64,000 nucleotides of DNA from Dictyophora rubrovolvata (taxonomy: Eukaryota > Basidiomycota > Agaricomycetes > Phallales > Phallaceae), in contig CP114117.1 of NCBI GenBank assembly GCA_029959195.1, forward strand, positions 2,604,001 to 2,668,000, given 5' to 3'. Both the position numbers and the translations under genes were made by a program. Each line of letters begins with the position of its first letter. The stretch's first letter is position 1. Shown in pieces: positions 43,792 to 54,347 of the stretch. Below the pieces are notes generated by a model. That model was not told where the DNA came from, did not search any database, and saw only the letters and a list, made by a program, of their open reading frames with translations.

Positions 43792-44796
43792 ATAAATCAC
43801 TGTATATATATATATATATAAATGTATTTCCAATTCCAAATTCGAATTTTTCCGACGAGCCTTTTTTCAGATTTCAGAAAGCGGAATGCAGTTTAGGAGT
43901 GCCTTTTCTTTAGAAGTGTCAGTGTGATATTTAAAGATTTAGATTTGGGATCGATCCCGCCGTCTCGGTTATGAAACGGATCTCGTGACGGTTTGCGTAT
44001 TGCGCTTTATAGATAGGCCCGCCGTAGATGATGCTTTTTATAAGCGATTCATTTCGGGTGAACCGAGTGAGATCTTTGAGAGAATGGTCATAGCGCAACG
44101 AGCGAAGATGCGCCGTTATTATTAGATCCTCAAAGGAAATTCTCCTCCTTTTGTCTGTGGCTTACATATATGAGTTGGCCTCTATTTGCCACGTGTCTTG
44201 GCTACCACAATAGTGGTCGCGAGAACAAGGGAAGACGGGACCGAAGAAGCACATGCAGTATACATAGCCTTGTCAATGAGAGATTTGAGCTGTACAACGT
44301 GGAAATAAGCTAATCTGCAGGACCTAATCGACGCTTGTTTTTGTTCGCTGGCAATGGAACCTCGTCCGGATAAGACATGGATATACTTTTATGTGATGTT
44401 TTTGATGGGGTGCTTTGAAGATAGCACTCAATGTGCATCAGGTGACCTTGGAAGACACACAATATTCCGAAGATGAAAGAAGAGCCCCAACGTGAGATAA
44501 CTGAGGAGGAGAAACAATATATCTCCAAATGCGAGTTTTCTTTTAGTTTTCTTTCAAAATGGTCTGGAGATTGAGACCGTCCAAATTCATACTTTTACGG
44601 TGGCCCGGAAGAAGGATCGTATGTAATCTAGAGCACGGCCCGGCGTATCGGCATGTCCTCATGACCGGTCCGGATCCGCCATAAGCGGCTTAAACCATCC
44701 CGTTCCCCATTAAAGAGCAATTAAATCAGGTTTTTGCAATGCGACTGGCCTTGGCTTTCGACCTCTCTCTACTCTCCCTCTGCATTCAATATCAGT
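43792..44796. other. Intergenic with a short TA repeat
   Basis: A run of about nine TA units lies at 43802-43820, just after the sphingomyelinase-like stop codon. A 72-codon open stretch on the minus strand (44310-44528) shows no family features. The last 100 bp are the promoter side of the aldolase gene. Confidence 0.45.
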
Positions 44797-46047
44797 ATGG
44801 CTTTTAACGGACACTCTAACGGAACAGCGCCAACACGCTCTCGTACCATTAATGCTGGAGTATTCGCTCCAATTCCTGCCTTTTTCCAACCAGATAGCGA
44901 AGAACTAGGTGGGTAAATCATAACATTTGTACGCCTAAAGCTGAATCATTGACTGGTTTTCTTTACGAACGATTGTGATATGTTGAAAAAGATATGCAAG
45001 CCTTCCAAAACCACGTTGTTTTCGTCGCCAACTCGGGTGTCGGACTCGTCATAAACGGATCCATGGGCGAAGCACACCATTTGAGCCGTGAAGAACGTTC
45101 GCAGCTTGTCAAAGCTGCTCGGAGTGCCCTCGACTCTGCACAACCACCACTTTCGGACGTACCTATCATCGCAGGGACGGGCACGGGAAGCACTAAGGAA
45201 ACACTTGTCCTATGCAAGGATGCTGCTGAAGCTGGCGCAGATGCAGTCATTGTTATCACCAGCGGATACTATGCGGGTGCCATAGACACACTAGCCTTGA
45301 AGACTTATTATACCGAAATATCCGACAAGTCACCTATCCCGGTCATGATTTACAACTGTGCGTCTGTCTCTTTACTTCGTTTCATATAAGAACAGAGTTT
45401 GATTAGTGGGGGGACTGTATAGACCCGAAAGCATCTGGTGGTATAGATATGGACTCGGACCTTATCGAAGAACTAGCTCGAGATAATTCGAACCTTTGCG
45501 GTGTCAAATTGACGTGCGGGAACGTTGGCAAACTCACGCGAATTGCAGCGACGGTTTCGTCTCCTTCCTTCATTAAGGGATATCCGAGAAACGGAAATGA
45601 CGCTCCATTCCTCGTTTTAGGCGGCTACGCTGACTTTTTGGTTCCTTCAGTGTATGCCAATGCCCATGGTGCTATTACAGGCCTGGGAAATCTAGCTCCA
45701 GTAAGAAAAACGTTTTCCGCGAAAGATTCGAATACAAAATAATTGATCCCACCTTATCACAGCACGCGATTAGAAGACTATATGATCTTGCCAATAAATC
45801 ACAGTCAGATCCATCTGTTCTTCCGGAAGCCCAGAAACTCCAAGGCATCATAGCCAAAGCAGACCGCACCATCTCACTTGCCAGTATAGCCGGTACCAAA
45901 TACCTCCTTCAACGCACTCGAGGCTACGGTGGTGCACCTCGTCGTCCATTGTTACCAACATCAGAGGTGGCAGGAGAGAAGTTGTTCAACCATGAGCACG
46001 TCCATGCACTTTTTGAGGCCGAGAAAGCGGCCGTTGCCAGTGCTTGA
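44797..46047 (+). CDS. DapA-family class I aldolase (4-hydroxy-2-oxoglutarate aldolase-like)
   Basis: Four exons encode about 335 residues. Recognised parts are GVFAPIPAFFQPDSEELDM, LVINGSMGEAHHLSREERSQ (the G-x-x-GE loop), VPIIAGTGTGSTKETL, AGADAVIVITSGYY, IPVMIYNYP with the catalytic Tyr, LCGVKLTCGNVGKL with the Schiff-base Lys, and FLVLGGYADFLVPS with the AN-AHGAITGLGNLAP strand. This is the dihydrodipicolinate synthase/N-acetylneuraminate lyase fold. Fungal members act on 2-keto sugar acids (for example L-2-keto-3-deoxygalactonate) or 4-hydroxy-2-oxoglutarate; lysine synthesis by DapA is not used by fungi. The start at 44797 is preferred; a Met at 44734 is also in frame. There is no signal peptide, so it is cytosolic. 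Confidence 0.88.
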
Positions 46048-47201
46048 ATTCGGGCCCCCTAAGGCCCGGGGTTACGTTGGTTATGCTCTGATAATGTGTC
46101 CCATGTACATAGATCATCTCGCCGCTTTGTTTATGTAGGATAGTGGGACATCACCGTCTGTCAAATATCTTGTGCGCCTCGTGTGTTAAGCTTAGTTCGG
46201 CATCATCCGCGTTGACGCGTTTTTGTTCGTGACTGTTACGTAACGCGTGACTGTGTGGCTCTTAGTATCGTCATCCTTTGCTCAACCTTTGCTTGTCCTT
46301 TGCAGACCGAACCGATAACTTTCTCATAGACTCAGAAGCTCTCAAAATATATGGCTGGGGATAAACCAACATCTTTCATTTTGTATTCATGACATTACTG
46401 CACACTCCTACCAATATATAATACGAGTCTTCGATACCCCATGCTAGCATGATGCTACGACGACGCGATGACCATCGCTTTGTTCTATATGTGATCTTCA
46501 CTACATTAGGGTATATCCTAAAACGGGCGTGCTGACCAAATCACAGCACAAGTACTACTGGCTAAGGGTAAAATTTCTTCCACGCATACCGAATGTGAGC
46601 CTGTATACGAAAGTTCGACATTTCCTAAGGTTCGTCATACATGTTTCCTAAACCTTGAGCTTGGTTCTTTGTCTTACCGACCTCTTCATTCTCAAATATA
46701 TCCTACTCGGCACAAAAGTCATTAGTAATTACCCAAGACTTTTTGTCGTGATAATCACCGAGTCCACATGCATTCTCGCTAGTAAAGCTCAACTTGAAGA
46801 ATCTTAGTCAAATGGGGAATGATCACGAGATGATATTTGCTATATGACGAGAGACAAATTACGAAACCGCGAGGATCGAGTACTTGAGTACTGAGTACTG
46901 AATCCTTTGCCGATAACCATAGATGCGGCCACGATGAAAGTAGGCACCAACCGTGAAATGATTGCCTGCCAGAGCATATCCGTTCATCGACCGTTACCTT
47001 TACATACCTGGTAAAACTTCGCACTTATCCAACAATTTTCGGGGAAAAAATCTAATGTCATGATTTTTCTAGGCATTCTGTGGCGAACACTTTGTAACTC
47101 AGCTCTGTTATGAACGGATACACGATATAAAACATTGGTATTATTCTTTCCAGTCTTAACGTCAATTCTTCACAGACTCGAAGGACCATCGACAGACTAA
47201 T
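46048..47201. other. Intergenic, promoter of small secreted protein at its end
   Basis: No gene is supported. A TATA-like GATATAAAAC near 47,123 lies about 80 bp upstream of the start codon at 47202. Confidence 0.4.
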
Positions 47202-48151
47202 ATGAAATCCCTTTCACGCTTCATTACCCCTGCTATTATTCCTGGAATTGTTACAGTCATCACCGGTATTGAGGCATCCAACCTTCCCCCATCCGCGGGA
47301 TTACAACCCAGTGCTGCCAATCAAGGGGTAAGCGTCTTCTTCGTATGCATATCTTTATATTACATTTACCATATTTACGTATGCGCATTTTCAGGAAATC
47401 TCAGGGGTTATTTATTACAATAATTGCAATTTTACCAGTAAACTTTTGGGAACTATCAGTTCTCCCGAGGAAACATCCAATACGATTCCCTTGACCTCTA
47501 ATTTGCCAGCTGATTATTCTCAGTGGGTCAAGTTTGATTCTCTACAGGTTCCCAACGATACAGTTGTACGTGTCCAAATGTCATATGATGTCGATTGTGC
47601 CTCATTGGTGGTTTCAGGTAGCTTTATCTGCTACATCAGTCTCTGACCCCAGCATATCAATTCCGTTCTCATTCACAACCAATAACAGCAGCGATTGTAA
47701 TGCTCGGGTTATATGGCAAGTATCATCCGAATGTCACTTGCTTCATTGACTAAATCAAGCCCAATAGTACTGGTTCACCTTTGGACTACTCTTTGACCTT
47801 TGGAGATTTTCAATGTTTCGAAAGCGACGTCGGTACCGCTCCTACCGTACGTCCAGTCAATCAGAGTTTAATTTAATTAATTGAACGAATCATTTTATTA
47901 GTACGGACTATGTGCTGGTATGTGTCATCGCTTGTTTACGCAGTTGTTAGTACCAAGTCAAATGTACTTCTTTGAATCAGGTTTATACTTGGGTTCGGAA
48001 GGAACTCAGCTTCCCTGCCAACCGGGATCTATATGCACTTACAATAATCAGGTTAATTCCTTAAATTTCTTTTGTGGGACAGAACTCTGATTGATTATTT
48101 TTTACTTTCAAGTACGATTCGCAGTGTCTTCCGATATCTGAAGGTGCCTGA
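47202..48151 (+). CDS. Small secreted protein, unknown function
   Basis: Several short exons begin MKSLSRFITPAIIPGIVTVI, a hydrophobic leader that may be a signal peptide. Following pieces include EISGVIYYNNCNFTSKLLGT, LPADYSQWVKFDSLQVPN, VRVQMSYDVDCASLVVS, SIPFSFTTNNSSDCNARVIW, LDYSLTFGDFQCFESD, GLYLGSEGTQLPCQPGSICT and an end YDSQCLPISEGA. The sequence is rich in Ser, Asn and Cys with several N-glycosylation sites, typical of small extracellular effector-like or wall proteins. No known domain is visible. Exon borders in the second half (47,650-48,130) are tentative. Confidence 0.6.
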
Positions 48152-48587
48152 TGATAAGGATCCTTCAACTGACTATGCCTTTATGTAATTCCATAGTTCA
48201 ACAATGGTCCCATCGATGTTACTTTTATTCCGTAGCAGGTTCACTATTTGTTCCTAACGTTTGGTCTAATATTCAACGACAAACTTGAAACGGAAGCTCC
48301 GATATCATGGCGAAATCTTTGAACTAGGTGTTTCGTAGGTAGAGCGACTAGCTGTTCCGGACAACGCAAGATAAACGTTGGATGATTTTACCCTAATTTC
48401 CTTAATAACAAGTTCGGGATATTAAAGCTTGGCGTCTTGCCCGCCGCGCCGTGAAAGCACGACTATACTTAGACTCTTAATGTAAGCATTTAACCAAACA
48501 TTTTCGGTTGAGAAACGAATTCATGTTATATTATGCAATCTGTGTATTAATCCAGTAAGGAAGCACATAAAGCATAAAGTCTATGTA
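48152..48587. other. Intergenic up to Tc1 insertion
   Basis: No coding region. The final two bases (TA, 48586-48587) are the left copy of the transposon target duplication. Confidence 0.5.
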
Positions 48588-48800
48588 CAGTGACTTACAA
48601 AACTGTTCACGCGCTTCGCTGTTTTGCGCGCAAATGTCCATAACTCTTCTAATAAAATTTATAAAATCATGGAAATATTCATGGAGGTAGTGTGATATAT
48701 GAGCTATCGATGATATTAAGGGAGTTTGAGCAAAACGCGTCGCGTTCACGAGTTATATACAAATATTTAGGCTAACATCACGTGAACAGTTTTGTCGCTG
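48588..48800 (+). repeat. Left end of Tc1 element, outer and inner binding-site-like motifs
   Basis: The outer motif CAGTGACTTACAAAACTG at the tip and the inner CGTGAACAGTTTTGTCGCTG at 48781-48800 face each other. The middle (GCGCTTCGCTGTTTTGCGCG and following) matches the right end for about 100 bp and then diverges. Confidence 0.85.
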
Positions 48801-48943
48801 GCGAAAGTGGAAAGTAAAATAAGGTTTTCCGCAGTTTTTTTAGCATTAAATGCGTGTCATGTGATCATTTATTTTTGAGCAATATATCTAGTCATGACTC
48901 TGAGTGAAAAATATCAGCATCAGCACAGTCAAAATTTCCTGCT

Positions 48944-49957
48944 ATGAAGCTCTCCACCTCGACCACTCAAAACATCATCTCTCTTCTGGATTCTGGCTGT
49001 GTGGTCAGGGAGATTGCTCAGAGGGTTGGCGTTAGCGTTGGTAGTGTCCATAAAGTTGGGAAACTCCATAGACCGGACCGAAAAAAGTCCTGTGGTGGCC
49101 GTCCAAGGTTGCTTTCCCCGAATGATGTCAGGCTCTGCACGCGATATATCAGCTCTGGAAAGGCGGACACTGCTGTCCAGCTCCAGCAAATTCTTCGAGA
49201 GCAGTGTGATCTAGTAATGAATGTGCAAACAGTCAGACGATGCCTCAAAAGTGAGGGTTTGAAGTCGGTTGTTAAGATTAAACGAGCATTCCTCTCTCAA
49301 AGGCACCAGAAGGAGAGGCTTGACTTTGCTGTTGCTCACCAACACTGGACAATAGATGACTGGAAACGTGTTGTGTGGTCAGATGAGTCAAAAATTAATC
49401 GGTTTGGGTCAGATGGGAGAAAATGGGCTTGGAAAAAACCGGGGGAATCCATAAATGAAAGACTTGTCAAAGGAACAGTCAAACATGGTGGTGGCTCAAT
49501 CATGGTGTGGGGCTGTTTTGGCTGGGATGGGACAGGATATGTGGTCAAAATCGATGGGAAAATGGATGCAGACCTTTACTGTGAAATCCTACAAGAAGAT
49601 TTACAGGGTTCCTTGGAGCATTTTGGGAAAACAGTTGAAGAAGTCATCTTCCAGCAGGACAATGACCCCAAGCATACATCAAAAAAAGCGAAATCCTGGT
49701 TTCAAAATCATAATGTCAATGTTATGAAATGGCCTCCACAATCCCCTGACCTTAATCCAATAGAACATCTATGGAGTGTTGTGAAAAGGAGGCTTTCTGG
49801 GTATGAAACAGTCCCCAGTGGGATCCATGAGCTTTGGGAGAGGGTTAGCATTGTCTGGGAGGGAATAGAACTGAAGGAATGTCAGGATTTGATTGAGAGT
49901 ATGCCTAGAAGAGTGGAGGCTGTGATAAAAGCAAAAGGTGGATATACCAAATATTAG
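48944..49957 (+). CDS. Tc1-family transposase, DD34E, 337 aa
   Basis: One intronless frame of 337 codons. The N-terminus carries a paired-like helix-turn-helix region (IISLLDSGCVVREIAQRVGV and VGSVHKVGKLHRP), then a GGRPRLL hook-like basic motif. The catalytic domain has VVWSDESKINRF (first Asp), FQQDNDPKHTSKKA (second Asp) and SPDLNPIEHLWSVVK (Glu), with 34 residues between the second Asp and the Glu. The enzyme cuts and pastes the element at TA sites in the nucleus. There are no internal stops or frame breaks. Codon use and base composition look somewhat unlike the neighbours, which fits an incoming element. Confidence 0.97.
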   Translation: MKLSTSTTQNIISLLDSGCVVREIAQRVGVSVGSVHKVGKLHRPDRKKSCGGRPRLLSPNDVRLCTRYISSGKADTAVQLQQILREQCDLVMNVQTVRRCLKSEGLKSVVKIKRAFLSQRHQKERLDFAVAHQHWTIDDWKRVVWSDESKINRFGSDGRKWAWKKPGESINERLVKGTVKHGGGSIMVWGCFGWDGTGYVVKIDGKMDADLYCEILQEDLQGSLEHFGKTVEEVIFQQDNDPKHTSKKAKSWFQNHNVNVMKWPPQSPDLNPIEHLWSVVKRRLSGYETVPSGIHELWERVSIVWEGIELKECQDLIESMPRRVEAVIKAKGGYTKY

Positions 49958-49986
49958 ATAGATACCCTTTTCTGATTTTTGTTTGG

Positions 49987-50201
49987 CACTTGACAAAACT
50001 GTTCATCTGACCTGGGACAGTAGAATAGCGTATATCATGTATAATTCTCGAAAATTATTGTATACATTTTTAATGGAAGTTTTGGCTACTATGTCCAGCT
50101 ATCTTCACAAATATTTTCGCGATTTTATCAAATTTATTGGAAGAGTTATGAATATTTGCGCGCAAAACAGCGAAGCGCGTGAACAGTTTTGTAAGTCACT
50201 G
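49987..50201 (-). repeat. Right end of Tc1 element, outer and inner binding-site-like motifs
   Basis: Mirror of the left end: the outer tip is the reverse complement of CAGTGACTTACAAAACTG, and an inner ACTTGACAAAACTGTTCATC lies at about 49988-50007. TA at 50202-50203 is the right target duplication. Confidence 0.85.
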
Positions 50202-50328
50202 TAATTCATATTGTTTAGCTATTAGAACCTGCATATATCAAGACACTACATTTGGCGATCGGCATACACATAGCCATAATATGGACAAAAGCAGATATTC
50301 TAAGCCGTTCATCCTCTTCAATGCTGGT

Positions 50329-52229
50329 TCAAAACATTATATTCTCAAGGCTGTCGAACAGAAGGAGACTCTCCTCTGAGGCGAAGTTTCGTCGTCCAAG
50401 CCAGTCCCGACAGTAATCGACATACTCTTCAGCTTCAACCGACATGAAGTCATGAGTCTGTTCCTCCAAATTCATGTGATAATCGAACGTGTGCGCATAA
50501 ATCTGGTTCAGAAAATCCATTGCCAATCCTGTAACATACACAGGCGTTTTGGAAAGAGCCAACAAAAGAGCCGCAACTTGCGCCCCGTACTGCATAGAGA
50601 GCCTGCTGTTTGAGAAGTCAACAACAGTAAGAAACGGGAGAAGCGTCTCAGATTGTTGAATGCTTCTGGAAAATTGAAAACGAGTTTTTAGATAAAGCGA
50701 GAAATCCGGGATGAGCGGAAGGCTGTTTCCTGGCATTTGGAAAGGTTGTGTAAATTCAAACGGGCCTGTATCATCGTTTATGTAGACATTGAAGCTAAGG
50801 GCTTGTATACCGGGAGAATATCTCGCGAACAAACCCAGTACTTCTGAAAAATGGAAAGGTTCGAATGTGAGAACTTGGAGAACGCGCCAGGTTATAGACC
50901 CTTGGCGACTGCGGACAAGTTGGGTGTAATCATCGAAGGTCATCTTCACCTGGCAGCAGCGTAATTTCAGGTAAACCAGCTTTGAACATCCGAGAATCGG
51001 GAGGAAACAGGACCATGGCATAACTGGTACCATGTCTAATGGGGCTTCTCCTACTAGTGTCAGAAACTTAAGCTCCGAGCATTTGTTTGCTATGGTCGCG
51101 AGAAGGTTAACCATGATAACGTCGGGTAGCTGCCAGGGCATATTCCAGCTAAGAACCGTCAGCGATGAAAAGGAGAATTTGGAGAGGAAATCAAAGACCG
51201 CCATTGGCGGAACTAACGAATCAAAGGCAATGTGATTAAGCGAGGAAAATTCTTCAAGTGAATCACCATTGAGGACGGTAAACCTGCTATTAGTAATAGC
51301 TTCATCAAATGGGAATGCATTTTCGCGATTAATTTGTAGCCTGGATAGATTTTTTATCTGAGATAGCTTCCCCAATGTCTCTGCCGTGGCTAACACTCCG
51401 GGGAGTCCGACGGATGTTAAACTTTGTGCAAAGGTTGTCAAAACGTTGAAGTACGGATGCAAATTTGGAAATGGCCCATCGAGTTCGTAGTACTGGACTG
51501 TCTCGAGGTAGAAAATTCTTAAACTCGACAGTCGGGTCGTCAATGTGTGACACAAATGATGGAACCACTCCGACTTGATGTCCTCGAGATCCCAACCCTC
51601 GACCAAGAAATGTTCCAATTGTGGAGAAATCAATTTGTCAATGTTTGCAGTTCGAGGCTCGTTTGTTCCGTGCCATTCAAAGCTACGGCATCTTGGGAAA
51701 AAGTAGTCTGGAGTGTTTAAATCCAGGGCTTGGTATAAATTCGATAAATATTGAACAGCATCCTGAAGCGCGAAAGCGTCTGAGCCGAAACCTATTAGCA
51801 TCCTGACATTCCTGGAATACTCGAAAAATCTTTCCCAGGCCTCGGATGTTGGAGCAACTGAAATTCGCTAGAGATTTTGCATGGTAATAGTAAGAATTAA
51901 GGGAAGACCATTATTGGAATTAAGAATCGTACGTAATAGCGATTTGAGACATCAAGTCTCGTGGTTCCTAATAGATGTAGCGCGTTATTGAGCTTTATGG
52001 TCTTCCACAAAAATGGCTTAGAAGCTTGGAAGAAAAACTTATTGACACAAATGGTATTGCCAAGGTCGGAGGAGGGCAACAAGGAAAGAATCATATCTAC
52101 TAGCTCGTGATTTTGAAGGACATGATGCATAGCAGGAACGTGGATACAGTAACGGTCGAGTGGAGGGTAGAAATTCGTTGATAAAGAGCGCTGTTTTTTA
52201 AGAGACCGGCTTATAAACCTCATTTTCAC
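50329..52229 (-). CDS. F-box protein with leucine-rich repeats
   Basis: Two exons on the minus strand, one intron near 51,867-51,935. Near the N-terminus is an F-box-like segment (HHVLQNHELVDMILSLLPSS, then DLGNTICVNKFFFQASKPFLW). The remaining ~500 residues contain irregular leucine-rich repeats, e.g. LEHFLVEGWDLEDIKSEW, LSSLRIFYLETVQYYEL, LSQIKNLSRLQINRENAF, SSLTVLSWNMPWQLPDV and SKLVYLKLRCCQVKMTF. F-box proteins bring targets to SCF ubiquitin ligases through Skp1; this type is greatly expanded in Agaricomycetes. Targets are unknown. The first Met at 52229 gives a basic leader; a later Met (in PAMHHVLQNHE) could be the real start. The Tc1 element ends 127 bp beyond its stop codon. Confidence 0.8.
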
Positions 52230-52264
52230 CTCGTCTTTTGTTTAATCGTTTCAATTGGACGCGC

Positions 52265-53682
52265 ATGAACTCTGGTTCAGGACATAAACCAGTCTTTGGT
52301 CATGTCCGAAATTTCAACGGTCCATATACATCGACCCGCGGACTGTACGATAGATTGTCGTATGATGCGCTGCACGAGGACGAGCGAACAGAAGCACGTC
52401 CGCCTGTCCCTGTCCCAAAAGCCGCGTCGGCAACTCTGAGGGGTAAACAGCATGCCAATCGAAGGACCAAGGCTTTTGGCTTTTCTTCAAGCTTTATCTC
52501 GCTAGGTCCTCAATCCCATCATATCCCACTTTGTCTCGATCCCAAACTTGCCACAAATTTCATCATGGATATTTCCTGTCCACATCTTGAAACGATATAA
52601 ATTTCATCATGAACTGTGGCTTGGATATTCCGAGATCTTTACAAACCCTTCAAATTCAGCAGTAGGGCCTTCGCTTCCTTGAACAAACCACCGAGCACCG
52701 CTAAAAAAATCAAACACAAACGTCGATCGAAAATGGTCAAGCCTAAAGAAGTAAACGTCAACGCAGGATACCTTCCAGGGGGGAAGGAGGTCACACTGAG
52801 CGGAAACATAAGGCATCCACCCAAAAGATGGCTTCAATGGGAGCTTGTCTTTATGGAAAAGTGCTTTGAGACGACAGAATATCCGAGCCAATCGTTGAAG
52901 TCCAAATGGGCTTTAATTTTGACGGAGAAGAGATTGCGGAATATCAAGTCCAGTCCTGAGAGCAAGGAGAACTTGACTAAAGTTTGGCTTCCACAGTACG
53001 TGTCCACAGCTGATTTGGGCGATGTATTTGAAAGGATGTTCGGCTGTGTAGTTGCGAAAGGCGAGTCGGCAGCTGGTTCGAGAACCGGAGGGCGTCGCTG
53101 AGGCAAGAAAGTGAAGTCCCTGTAAAAGAAGATCCAGAAGGCTTCGGGGGCGACAGGCAGGGTCCAGTCGCATCACTTGCTTCTCATAAACCTATAAATC
53201 ATTCTGTGACCGTTGTCAAACGATGCACGATCAGAAAAAACCGCGATTATCAGAAGGACCGCTACGAGTCTGGGGTTCGTACTTAATCCCGCTCTGCATA
53301 GTTCACTTTGATTCATCTCTTTCAGGAATTCCGCGAAGACTCTCCTGAAAGTGAGGAAGGTCAATCTGTAGCGGACGAACTTGAACACGATCCTGTAACT
53401 GTCTCAGCTAATACCTCATTCGGTGACGAGGTGTTCTGCAATGGGAGCCGGCTGGACATACTAGCTCATCTGGCGTCGTTACGGCAACCTTTGCTTCAAC
53501 CCATCAAGGCAAACCATAACGAACCAATGTGTGCTCCTGCCATTGACAGCGAGGAACGACCTCACTCAACCTTTCTCAGACCTGCATACCGGGACGAGTC
53601 CCTTGCCAAGTATGATGACGATGTCATTTTTGGGGCAACGCTTCTGATGCGGCTAAAGGCGGGCAATAAATGGAGTGAATGA
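52265..53682 (+). CDS. Homeodomain-like protein with a split helix 3
   Basis: Spliced exons yield a homeodomain-like region. Helices 1-2 are in PKRWLQWELVFMEKCFETTE and YPSQSLKSKWALILTEKRL (about 52,823-52,945; compare L-x2-LE-x2-F...YPS...LA-x2-L). Helix 3 is RRVGSWFENRRAS (53,055-53,095, with the hallmark WF-x-NRR). A GT-AG intron at 52996-53051 puts the two in one frame. Between them the model leaves about 20 extra residues (NIKSSPESKENLTKVWLP), so either the loop is enlarged or another intron exists. A last intron (53275-53325) leads to an acidic C-terminal part (EFREDSPESEEGQSVADELE) ending AGNKWSE. The 5' part is uncertain: an upstream frame from 52265 may be the first exon, or translation may begin at a Met at 52733. 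Homeodomain proteins bind DNA and regulate development or mating in basidiomycetes; no partner HD gene or pheromone genes are adjacent. Confidence 0.55.
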
Positions 53683-54347
53683 CGGTGTATCTGAATCCTC
53701 CTTTCCGTTTTACTTACTATCTGAATTGGTTTCTTCTTTTTTTCTTATGACCAATTAATAAACACGTTTGCTATAATCTGAGATAGAATTCATAATTATG
53801 ATTACTGTTTTATGAAAAAAAAATTGTCGCTGTTTTACCACCTACCTTTGTCTGGATATTGAAATTTTGGAGATATCGATAAGAAATATGTTTGTTTTAA
53901 ATTGAAAATTGTCTATGGTCTCAAAGACTCTCAATTGGAGGGGTACAATCCATCGCTCAAATTGTAAACGGTATCCATCAGGACATCATGATTCTCGCCA
54001 TATCATCGATGAATAGGTTTGAAAATAGAGGGTAATATTCCGGCTAAGTAAAGGATGTTTAGGTGGAGACTCGTCAATTACGACAAACTGAGAAGCTGAC
54101 AAATCAATGATGTTCGGACTCCGCTTGAGCGCTCCGACGACGACGCGGTCGTAACTCGTAAGTCAAGTAAAGCTTACAAGAGCTTAATTTTGATAATTAC
54201 GTACATAGAGAGACTTTGCACTGCGATACAAGCCCACGATTTCGTGGAAAGAATAGCAACGGCCCTTAACAAAATGTCAAAACAGGCAGCCCGTCTTCAT
54301 GTCTCCGTGTCCAACAAAGGTGGTAAACTGACATTGTCAGCTTCAAC
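53683..54347. other. Intergenic, no gene seen
   Basis: AT-rich 3' regions of two convergent genes. No further features. Confidence 0.4.

Larger units (their letters stand above)
48588..50201 (+). mobile_element. Complete Tc1-type DNA transposon
   Basis: The 1,614-bp element starts CAGTGACTTACAAAACTG and ends with its reverse complement, flanked by TA on both sides as expected of Tc1/mariner insertion. The outer ~100 bp of each end are highly similar inverted repeats. About 190 bp further in, each end has a second copy of the ACAAAACTGTTCA motif in inverted orientation. A single unbroken transposase gene fills the middle. Intact ends and gene suggest a recent and possibly mobile copy; activity is not shown. 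Confidence 0.95.

Noticed and set aside
43802-43820. TA microsatellite as a possible transposon target hotspot
   Set aside because: It is a short simple repeat after a stop codon with no inserted element or other sign of function.
44310-44528. Minus-strand 72-codon open frame between the sphingomyelinase-like and aldolase genes
   Set aside because: No known motif and no consistent intron borders; probably chance.
40537-48151. The sphingomyelinase-like, aldolase and small secreted genes as a secondary-metabolite or nutrient-use cluster
   Set aside because: The products belong to unrelated pathways, there is no synthase, transporter or regulator among them, and spacing is ordinary.
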